Shown here one piece after another: positions 36,101 through 45,666 of a stretch of 64,000 nt of DNA. A program made the translations under genes and the position numbers. The notes below the pieces were generated by a model. The model worked only from the letters and a program-made list of their open reading frames with translations. It was not told the DNA's origin and searched no databases. The stretch is from Eucalyptus grandis (taxonomy: Eukaryota; Streptophyta; Magnoliopsida; Myrtales; Myrtaceae). The stretch's first letter is position 1. Each line of letters starts with the position of its first letter. The stretch covers positions 48,033,738 to 48,097,737 of the forward strand of contig NC_052612.1 in assembly GCF_016545825.1 (NCBI RefSeq), written 5' to 3'.

Positions 36101-36590
36101 TGATCCTTCCATCCAGGCTCAAACGTTTTGTATTTCTCTTCCGGGTACGGACCACTCTTTTACTAGTTTTACTTTCTTCTCCCTTATCAACATCCTTAGT
36201 CTTCTTCGTCCTCCGTCTGCGTCTCCTCACACCATGATCAACATTTGCACCATAACAGGTTTCTGCCGCAGGTGTCAGCTTGTATATATTCTCAAGTTTG
36301 GCTGCGGCATCATTATAATCAACTTCCAAGGTAGACGGAGAAATTTCATCTGTACAAACAGCCTTTCTCGATGGTTTTCTTGCATTTTTCTGTTTCTTCT
36401 GTTGCTCCTTATTGGTTTCTACAGGATAGTATGTCTGTTCATGATGCGTCAGCAAAGCTGTTTTATTGTTCTTATCTGCTCTGAATGCTATGATCAAGGG
36501 TCTTTTTGTTGCAGATCTGCTAGTTGAAAACTTCGCATTAAATCCAAGTGGTGTGCGAGAAGCTGAGCTTGAGATAGTCACAACTCCCAT
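33171..36590 (-). CDS. SIG5: Plastid RNA polymerase sigma factor SIG5 (one-base frameshift in the sequence)
   Basis: Five exons: 36590-35892, 35733-35587, 34660-34425, 34007-33744 and 33368-33171. The product directs the bacterial-type plastid RNA polymerase; SIG5 is known for light- and stress-dependent transcription such as psbD. The start [16 protein letters not shown] and a long basic N-terminal region are typical. The conserved part begins at [20 protein letters not shown]. Region 2 is in exons 2-3 ([35 protein letters not shown], then [20 protein letters not shown]). Region 3 is in exon 4 and region 4 in exon 5 ([33 protein letters not shown]). Exon 3 is 236 bases, one short; the frame slips at TTTT 34529-34532, right after FEPK. 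Allowing for one base gives 514 residues, close to known SIG5. The reading frame is open for 64 codons upstream, to a Met at 36782. Intron 2 holds a plastid DNA insert. Confidence 0.92.
35159..35412 (-). pseudogene. ndhE: Nuclear plastid DNA insert: 3' end of ndhE inside SIG5 intron 2
   Basis: On the minus strand, 35382-35194 encodes the C-terminal part of NdhE, the plastid NDH subunit 4L. It contains [40 protein letters not shown] and [18 protein letters not shown], followed by a stop codon. Such exact plastid coding sequence in a nuclear intron is a transferred fragment (NUPT). It is flanked by the direct repeat GAGTATACCCATTGTGGAGG (35159-35178, extending to about 35180) and its one-mismatch copy at 35391-35412. 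The first half of ndhE is missing, so it is not functional. Confidence 0.88.
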
Positions 36591-37667
36591 TCCAAGTTGT
36601 CGGAGAGTATATAATTTGATAAATGGAAGCTTTCTCTCTGCAAAAAACTCTGCTCCAGTCAAACACATAAAATGAGATTTTAATTCCTGAATTGCAGCAA
36701 ACTTTATGAAGCATCCACACTTGTCAGAGAAAGGCACGCCATGGCAACTATCTAAAGTAAAGGCGCATAAAAACATGTGCAACTAGACATGCGGAAGCAT
36801 TTTGGCCCCAGAAAAAAGCACATGAAATTTTGCCAATCACTTGCACTCATTTCAGGCCAAAAAAAAAAAAAACAGTCTTGGCAAGATATGCAGAAAGCGC
36901 AAAAGGCAAAACAAACCCGATCCACACTGAATAAAAAATCAGTACTTTTTCATGAGACCATTTTCAGTTGATGTAACCACAAGTCCTTTTGCACATCAAA
37001 GAAAGATAAAAAAACAGGCCGTTAGTGGGAATCAAACGAGTGTGAGGAGTTCAATTCCAGACAAGGGAAGAAACATGGTGGCGAGAAAAATCAAGTGGAC
37101 CATGCACGGTGGGGTTGTCTGAATGAAAGGTAAGTTAACTTGGGACTTCTGGAAAGACAGCGTTGGGCTTGGAGCAAGTTCAACTGGTTATAGTAAATAG
37201 GAACTTGATTCCGCTGCCAAACTAGGATCATCGTTTCACTTCCCCGAAGATTTCATTTGAGCAAGAGTTGCTACCTGTTGAATTACATGGGAGAACTCCT
37301 ACACACAACGACTTCACCATAAAAAAAAAAATTTAAAAAATTTAAAAAAGAAGAAGACAAATTCGCCTACTAAACCAGGCCAGGCCAGGCCAGGCAAATG
37401 CATCAATCCATCAGTCCAACCCACATCACTGGAAGAAAAGCAACCCGCAACACTCGCAAATGGCGAGCAGACCGTGCACTCTCTCCCTCGTCGAGAAAAC
37501 AAACTGACCCGACAGAAAATAAGTTCTCCACTTCCCTCGGAACTGCAGAATGCGACTGGGACACAGCTAGCGAACCGAAGCGACACAACCGATTCATCCG
37601 ACGGACGCAAGAGTCAACGAAGCAATGCAGAGGAACTACTTCAGATCACGATCACAACACTAACAAT

Positions 37668-37702
<35 letters not shown>

Positions 37703-38160
37703 CCGAAGATACCTTACAGCGGACGTCTGAATTTCGCTTCAAAAGACAGAAACGTCGAGCTATAATCGGAGCAGAGAGACACGGGAGACATTCTCCGGCG
37801 AGGGAGATTCTTGGAGTTTAATACCGCACGAAGCAGGAGTTCTCGAGATCACCATGTCCACAAATTAAATCGCCGCCCATGAACGAATCGACGGCCGGGA
37901 TTCATGGCGCGAGAAATCGAGGGCGGATGCGACGCACAAGTCAGCGCGGGGAGACACAGAGAGAGAGAGAGCCAAGAACCTGCGTGGCGAATTCTGGAGG
38001 AGGAGAAAAAGATATTTTTTTTTTTTTTCTCCTTTTTCGGGCGTGGGAGCTGAATTTTATTTAATGGATTAGATTGATAGACGTGGTTGGCCGTGACTGG
38101 TGCCTTCGTGTGTTACACGAGTTTGTGGGTCCCAGGCGCTTGCCATGCGCACGTAGCCTA
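36591..38160 (-). promoter_or_regulatory. 5' leader and promoter region of SIG5
   Basis: The part next to the gene (36591-36782) is an in-frame open extension of SIG5. Further upstream are (CCAGG)n at about 37374-37396 and (AAC)n at about 37663-37702. An AG-rich tract lies at about 37961-37972, then poly-T near 38014. A 5' UTR intron is likely but its ends could not be fixed. No core promoter motif is claimed. Confidence 0.35.
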
Positions 38161-38579
38161 ACACTGGCCACTTGAAAAAGTGGAATTTCTTTTATACATT
38201 TTCGAGACCCTCTTTTATTGTTTTAATTCTGGACGGTGCGGTATTGTCTTTCCCTCGTTAAATTTTTGGGTTCTGATTTTGAGACTCTCGGCTTGAGAAA
38301 CCTATAAAATCGTAGCCACTAGAATAAATTTTCGAAACTCGACCATTGAAAAATTATTTGTCGTGGATCTCTTAACTCTGATTAAAAAGAAGACATTTTA
38401 GGTGATGCTCCGTCTTGTTTCGCAAATTTAACAATATTTTTCTATGTTTAGCTCAAGTTTAGAAATGAATTGAAGAATATTCTTTTGTCATTTAAAAAGA
38501 AAAATCTGCTCTTATTTTCCTAAATAAACATGCATTATTCAACATATGAGTTACTAGGGCATAGGTAATTAAGAGATCA

Positions 38580-38950
38580 AGCATGAGCGCTGGAGTCCTG
38601 AGCCCAGTCTCTGTGGATTTACATTGAGAGTTGAGGAGTAGGGCACAAACGCTTGGGCTTGCGACAATCGAGGCTGGGCCGTGACCATAGAGGCTAGGCT
38701 TGGGACCACGGAACCTTGGCCCCAATTCATGAAGATTGTGCCCAGACCCTAGAGAACAAGCCTGAGACTCTAATGCCTGTGCCCAAGTCCTCAATGCCTG
38801 GGCCCACATCCATCAAGACAAAGGCCCAGGTCCATGGAGGCTAGGCTTGGGTCTCCAATGAGCGTTAGGGTTCTTGTGCCTAGGTGTAAAGTCTATGGAC
38901 CTAATCCCGATGTTAAGGACTTAGGAATAGGCATTAGGATTTTTGTGCCC
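38580..38950. repeat. Degenerate tandem repeat of GGCTTGGG/CCCAGG units
   Basis: Units such as GGAGGCTAGGCTTGGG and GCCCAGGTCCATGGAGG recur with variable spacing of roughly 25-35 bp. The array produces a spurious minus frame (38492-38809). It stops just before the target duplication of the hAT-like element. Confidence 0.4.
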
Positions 38951-38973
38951 AAATGTAAAATCTCTGGTCCAAG

Positions 38974-40537
38974 TAGGGGTGTGCATGGTTCGGGCGGGCG
39001 GTTCCCGACCTAGAACCTGGAACCGCCGCTACTAAGGACCGGTTCAAAATTGAACCGGATCCACCGTTTGTTGCATAAATCCACCCGGGAGCCGGACCGC
39101 CGGTCCGGTCCTGGTTCCGGTGAATCCATGGAATCGGTCTCATTGACCACGAGATGAAAATCTTAATTAGTTTCAAATAAAATCCGAGAAATGATATTCT
39201 TATATAAAAGGCCAACATTCTCGCTATAACCTCGACAAACAAACCTAGAGAAAAATAAACAAAAGAATTGGGAAAGACCATATTAGAGTTCAAAGACTCA
39301 CCAGAAGAGAATTTTGTCCGCAAACACTTCGGCAACTCTAAAACTTCCATAAGCTGCAATAGTGAACTACTACTATAAGATATGACAAGGAGTGTGGGCA
39401 AGTAATTCAGATTGTCAGCCTCCACAATGAAACCACAGTTCGCAGTGACTAGTAAGTTAGATGGACAGTGTTCAAGCAATTAAAATTCTCCACTTTGTAT
39501 AACCTCATGTCCATATTAGATATGTTGCAGATACTAGCAAAAAATGTGGGGACATTGGGATGAAACCACACCATTGATGCCAAGTCATTGTCAAGCCTCT
39601 CTATTACCAACAAGCTCCAAGGCCTCATCCTGACTAAAAACCACTACTTGCAGATCTACTGAAAAAGCATTCTAGTCCAAGACGTACCTAACGACATCGC
39701 GAGTCAAATTACTTCCTCAAATGCCTATTATACTCGCATCACTTGCATCATCGTATCAACTTGCTCACTCAACCACAAGGATGGATGAGGCACGTATTTC
39801 AAACACTCCATCTGACTCATCGAATTTGGTTTTGGTGGTATATTCGCTTTCGACAATTGCGTCCAACTACAAACAAGGGAATCAGCAACATCCCCTGGCA
39901 CGCGCGACAGCAGAGCACGACCAAATTCACTCTTGTCGCGACGAGAAACCGAGGAACGAGAAAACAAAAAAGAAAAGAAAAACAAACGGGAGGGCTCGGG
40001 AGACTCACGGGTCGTGGCGTATTCCTCGAGAGGGATGGTCTTCCGGTTGTGCCTCTCCCTGGCCTCCGACTACCGTGGCAGCGAAGTGAGCGGCAACGAC
40101 AGTGAAGAGATCAAGACCGCGAGCCTCAGCAAAGCGCCACGAGCCAGAGGGGCGAGCTGCTTGCGACGTCCGGCGGCCGGTTTGAGGCGGCTGCTGGACG
40201 GAGAAGACAACCGTTGAGGGCGGTTGGTTTGCGGAAGCTCCGGACTGAAAGAACACTTCAACCAGTAAACCGGAGAGACACGGCTGCTAAGTGCTAACAC
40301 TATCTAGGGTTTGTTTTGTTTTAGTAATTTTTTTTTTATATTAAAAATTAATCGGTCCGGTCCGGGCGGGCGGGCGGGCGGATCCGCCTGTGGAACCGGG
40401 AATCGGACTGGTACCCACTGGTTCTCAAAAATTGGAACCGGGAACCGGACCGGTTCCCTCAAGAACCGCCGGTTCCGGGTGGTTCCGGTCCGGTTCCGGG
40501 CGGTCCGGGCGGGTACCGGTTCTTTTGCACACCCCTA
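38974..40537. mobile_element. hAT-like non-autonomous element with 8-bp target duplication and captured gene piece
   Basis: The ends TAGGGGTGTGCA (38974-38985) and TGCACACCCCTA (40526-40537) are perfect inverted repeats of 12 bp. They are flanked by the perfect 8-bp direct repeat GGTCCAAG at 38966-38973 and 40538-40545. An 8-bp duplication with TAGGG-type ends indicates the hAT superfamily. GC-rich subterminal stretches rich in GGTTCCGG/CCGGAACC lie at both sides (38987-39125 and 40345-40520). The interior has no transposase; about 39300-40300 looks like ordinary host gene sequence. Confidence 0.88.
40009..40300 (-). pseudogene. Captured first exon of a plastid FKBP-type peptidyl-prolyl isomerase gene
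   Basis: Inside the hAT-like element, one minus frame gives a transit-like leader (SSPSSSRLKPAAGRRKQLAP), a hydrophobic stretch (LLRLAVLISSLSLPLTSLP), an in-frame TAG (40070-40072), then SEARERHNRKTIPLEEYATT. It ends at an intact-looking splice donor CCC|GTGAGT (40009/40008). The leader, the hydrophobic lumen-type signal and the ERxNRKTIPLEEY segment resemble thylakoid-lumen FKBPs of the FKBP19 type; this assignment is from memory. The stop codon and the missing catalytic domain make it a pseudogene fragment. The sequence beyond the donor looks like intron. Confidence 0.55.
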
Positions 40538-40545
40538 GGTCCAAG

Positions 40546-41863
40546 TGTTGATCTCTTGTCGTATTTTTAAAAAATGATTTCTAATTTTGAAAAAAGAATA
40601 TCATTTTTCCTAAATTTAAGGATTAGTTTTTCATGGACTTATTTTCTTTAGCGATTTAAATAGCAAAGAATGAAGAATATGGTTACCTAAAAAATTCCCA
40701 GCAAACAAATGGAGTTTAGATTCTTCCTTTGTTTGCTACTATGATAGCTAACACAGAACGAACGCATGCTCGGCACATATGTTTACGAGTTTTAAGAAAA
40801 AAATTTAAAAAAAAATTGCTTTTATTTTCTATAAATAACTGTGAAATAAACTTCATCATGGTTATTTGTATGGTTGCTGAATATAATAGGAAAATATCAA
40901 AGTTGAGACATCAATTATAGAGCATCAAAATTGAGAGATCTTATTGCATTTCTTAAGTTGACTTGTCGTTGTAATAGCTGAAGATATACACATACCCTCG
41001 TAAGTGAAATCTCTCATCACGAAAAACAGGCATCTTCCAATTTTGAAGAAGAAGGATAAAACATTTTGAAGTGTTCTTGCAAGTCAGATTAATTTTAAAC
41101 CACAAAGTAACTTTAACACTTAGATTTTCAAGTAGTCTCTTTTTACTTTGAAAATAAACTTTCACGAGTCTAAAGAAAATTTGTGGGATTTTATCATTAT
41201 TATATGGGAGAGGATGTTTATATATATATATAATCGAAAACACAACTTACATTTAAGATAACGTAAAGTTACAACCTGAAAGGAAAGCATCAACGGTTAC
41301 AAGATCAAGTAAAGCCAACGGGGAAAAAGATAAGCTGTTATGGGCCGAAGCTGATTTGTGGGCCTTTGCAGCCCAGTCAAGGGCATCGAGCGCCGCCATG
41401 GGAACCGGAAAAAAAAATATAACCTTAAAAAATGATTATGTGAATTCAAATCTTTTCCAGACCAAAAAAACAAAAAATGAATTCATAACTGTTCTCTCTC
41501 ATATTTTCAATTTTCACCTTCCTTTCGACGATTAACCCATCAATAATCCTATGTTTATCTTCCTTTTTCTTTTAACTTTTTTTCCTTTGATAAAAGCTTC
41601 TGACCAATTTCACTGCAAACATAGGATAGTGACGGAACTTCCATTCGAACATGTATTCATGTCCAAACGACTTTCGCGCATGAATCATTAACATGGTCCG
41701 CCTTTTTTCAGATACAATTTCTTTTTTAAGGAAAGTTTTAGCAAATATGTCGGAAATAACTGTAATTAAGAAAATACTTTAGAAAATGTGGTTAAATGGG
41801 TGCATGGAAGATTTTCCCAAAGTCGATTTGCTCGTTAAAAAATGACCAGTTCGATTTTTCTTA
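40546..41863. other. Intergenic, AT-rich, no gene recognised
   Basis: Only short open frames without family resemblance are present. The sequence is AT-rich with several long A or T runs. Confidence 0.5.
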
Positions 41864-42313
41864 GAATTAATACCCTGAGAAATCCCAAACTAATACACCT
41901 TTAATAAATTTACCCTAAAGTAGTACATTTGTAACAAATTTATCCTTTGTTAATTTCCGTTAAATTTTACCATCAAATTATTGAATTGAACGACACGTGA
42001 TAGTGAACTAATGTATTAGTTTGGGATTTTACTATATGCTTGTTATAGTTGCAACATTTTTGTAGTTTTTTGTGTTATTTATCAAATTTAACAAATGGTA
42101 TATTTGTCACAAATATATCAGTTTAGGGTTTGTAGTGGTCGAACAAATTAATTTAGGGTAAATTTGCTACAAATGTAACGGTTTAGGGTTTTTTGTGATC
42201 ACTTGAGGTAAATTTATCATAGGTATACTGATTTAGGGTTTTTTGTGGTCAAAAAATTAGTTTGGAATATATTTGTCAAAAACGCACCAGTTTGGGGTTT
42301 TTCAAAGTATTAA
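41864..42313. repeat. AT-rich palindromic element, TTAATACC family copy 1
   Basis: The left end ATTAATACCCTGAGAAATCC and the right end (reverse complement GTTAATACTTTGAAAAACCC) are inverted. Multiple internal repeats of AAATTTACCCTAAA-type and CCCAAACTAATACA-type units occur in both orientations, so the whole element could fold on itself. The second copy is at 53887-54303. Confidence 0.6.
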
Positions 42314-42404
42314 CCATTTTTCTTATCTTAGGCAAATGAAATTACAAATTGCCTAGTCAGCATTTTAAGGTACCGGCTAATCAAACTCACAACCACATTA
42401 AAGG

Positions 42405-42770
42405 CTAGTTTGGTCGTCTGGGGCGTGCATGGAAACGCCAAAGAAGGTTTCCGAACACTTCGTACGGATTTTGTTCTTTTTCCCCGAACAAAATAAGAAC
42501 AAAAAAAAACAACAAATTGTTGTTTCTTGTTCCAGAAATAATTTTGAAGAAACACATTTTCTCTTTCTTCTCTTTCCTTCTTCTTTTCTTCTTCTTTTTT
42601 TCTTCTTTTTCTTTGGCCGATCGCGGCCTCGGCCAATCAAAGCCTCGCCATGGCTAACCACATTAAAAAATAAAAAATAAAAATAAAGGAAAAACTGAAA
42701 AATAAAATAAAAATGTTTAAAAATTAAAAGAAACAAAAAAAGAATAAAATTTACCAAACGTGTTTCTATT
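42405..42770. repeat. Short non-autonomous element, GTTCC-arm family copy 6 (eroded)
   Basis: The arms contain TTGTTCTTTTTCCCCGAACA and TTGTTTCTTGTTCCAG and the right part ACCAAACGTGTTTCTATTC. The GC core (42613-42657: GGCCGATCGCGGCCTCGGCC) is short. Part of the element seems lost. Confidence 0.45.
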
Positions 42771-42839
42771 CATTTTTTATTTGGTTCTTTTGTTTAAAAA
42801 TTGTTCCCTAACTTTTTTTTGTTTTGTTCTAACTAGAAT

Positions 42840-45666
42840 TTCTAACTAGAATAGGATTGTATATGACAAAATAAGAAATTAGGAAATTTTACTATATCCT
42901 ATCTACTATTTGGTAATTACAGTAAAAAAAATTGGATATATTCATATCGTATCATATATATTGCTTGGTTAAAACAACATATCAATATAAATTAATCACA
43001 TATTTTGTAGATGAATATAGTAAAAATCTCTTGTAACACTCTAGTCAACTTTAATTTTATTTTATTTTCCTTTCGTTTTTATTTCTTTCTTCCCCTTTCA
43101 TCATTCTCTAATAAAATTTTATTAATTGAAAATTGTACTAGTATACCTAAAATACTCAAATACCTAAAATACATAATAGATATAAATATATATTTTATAT
43201 TGAATTTTATATTATAAGATAGAGTAACATTTGAATAGATAAATAAAAATAAGATTAAATTAAAAACTTTTTTTTTTTTTTTTGTTATTTTGAATTTTTT
43301 ATATTAGAATTCAAATACTAGAGATATGCAAGTCGTCACTAGGGGAAGGTAAGGTATGTTTTCATATATCATTTCACAAGAAAAAAAAAATCAGATGCTC
43401 TCTTGAGACCTTTTGGTGTCACATACCTTCAATCACGTCCACAGAGCGCAACTAATGCACTTAATAAAAAGCAAGGGAATTCATCGAACGAGCTGAAGAA
43501 AAGCAAGATAGGGTCGTCACCCCTACGCCAAATGACAAGGATCTAACGTTCGGGCGGAGCGACAACGAGAATGTCCAAACCGAAGGGGACACCAACTGCC
43601 AACACTGTAATTGAGCAACTCTAATAATGCAGAGAAAGAATAAATAATGCTGTCGTGTAGGTGGACTCGCTACATAAGCATTATCTAGCCTAGGATGTAC
43701 GTTTTCATTTAACACCTGGCCATCCATAAGTGGCAAGCTAGCTAGCTTTTATAGATGAAGATACATCTCCATGCAATCAACGTAGCTAAAAGAACTAATC
43801 GCAGCGCAAAGACCAAACTCCTTTTATAAGAATAACTGATAATTTGAAAAGCCAATGGCATTAACCTAGGAAATGGATCTACCAGAAAAATGAGTGACTT
43901 GTGGACAGATTAGACCTGAATTTTGCTTTTGTCTTTCATGGAACAATGGCCCCAGCTCTGGGGAGACTTCCATGGATGTACAGATTCATTATGATGTCTA
44001 CGATCAATCGCATGCTCACCGGTGGAAAGGATAATTTGATAGGCGACGTATAAAGGTAAAAGTAAGATCTCAAATGGTGCACAAACTTTTTTTTTTTTTT
44101 TAAACTCATCTTTGATATCATTGATTCGGATAGCATGTTATTTTAGCAGTAGTTGTACAGATATTTAGCAGCAACAAAAGTGGCTTGTGGCAAAAACAAT
44201 CGTACAATTTATGTATGGCAACATGCTATAACCTTTGGACATCTCTATACCTTCATTTCGAAGAAGGTTTTGTGAACCAGTCTAGCCTTGCTCCTTAATT
44301 CGTGGATTCATGCCCCTATGGCTAAATCATGTATGCCACAGCAGCAGCAGCAGCAGCAAAAGTGTGTATGAGATTCAACACCAAACTAGTGGCATTACAC
44401 TGCTTCCAATACGACCATTACTGATTTTGGTAAAGGAGTGCTCTTTGCCCTCTGCCTTTTCATTCCACTATCTAAGCAAGGTCATTAATATTTCGATGGC
44501 TAACAGGACAATTAATAATAAGAACTCAAGCATCTTAGCACATTCATACATACGTACATCCATACAATAACATACATGTACGTATAAATTTGACATGAAG
44601 TGTATTCATCCAAAAGAACAAACGGGCAATGCTACACATACCAGGGAATCCTACCACTCATCAAATGATGTGGAAATTTTCAATTGGGTGTTTAGAGAAA
44701 TTCATCATTTAATCTAAGAATCTCACTCATTTCAATATTCGATTGAAACATGACACATCCCTTAATAAGTAAGCTTTAGTAAGATTGCTTTGTACATCTT
44801 AGCATTTCCCACAACAAAAATAGTGGAATCAAGTACTTGTTAGAAGCCTTGCCCGGCATGATACATCGTTTTAAGAATCATAATCTACAAAGACGGTGTA
44901 CGAAATGGTGGTTTTGAAAGAAGAGGATGTAAACTAATATCATGATAAAAGTTGCAGAAGGCTTTGTTATAATTTTCCTTCGAAAAATAGAAATAATTAG
45001 TGGGACAGCTTTCACTTATCATCTTCACCTTCTGATCATAAGATAGGCGAAGGCAATGGCAAGCTTTATGCTTCCATCGTCATGCACATGCACAATGCAT
45101 TTCTGCATCTCTACTTATGCCAGTGCCAGTGGCTCCACCCAGAAGAAAATGATCATGACCAGACAACTTCTAGTATGTCCCGTTGTCAACATCGTTGCTT
45201 TTCGTGGTCCCTAAAGAACCTAAACATTTATTCAGATAATTGTCTGATAACTTGTGCCAGTTTCAAAAAAAAATTCCTCCAACAAATCGGCAAGCTATGG
45301 CAAATCCACAACCAAGTAAATGAACTAAAAATGAGAGTAATTGGGAAAATCATGTGGAGGTAACCAAACTGATGGTAGAATCTCATTACGTGATTACTCA
45401 AGAAAGGCATTACAAAGGCATTACACTAATTGCTCAATGAGTACAAGATAAAGACTTACATGCTGGTGAGCGGGTCACAACGAATACTAAAGTTACGACT
45501 GATCTATGATGAGTACTCTAAATGAATGTTAATGAGAGAAGGGTGGTGAAAGGAGCCTTCCCACATTCTTCTTTATTATTAGTAAAAAAGTTTGAAAAGG
45601 AGAGAGAGAGAGAGAGAACTACGATATTAGGGTTGGGACCGTCGCTAAAACGTCATCACCAGCACA
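42840..45666. other. Intergenic, no gene recognised; 3' flank of SPCH
   Basis: The sequence is AT-rich to about 43400, then of mixed composition. A short CAG run lies at 44340-44357, and an AG microsatellite at about 45600-45618 falls in the SPCH 3' flank. Open frames here are short and unrelated to known families. Confidence 0.45.

Noticed and set aside
37398..37821. Thr/Asn-rich plus frames near the SIG5 promoter
   Set aside because: They are generated by the (AAC)n microsatellite.
38492..38809. 105-codon minus frame
   Set aside because: It reads through a degenerate GGCTTGGG tandem repeat and has no conserved domain.
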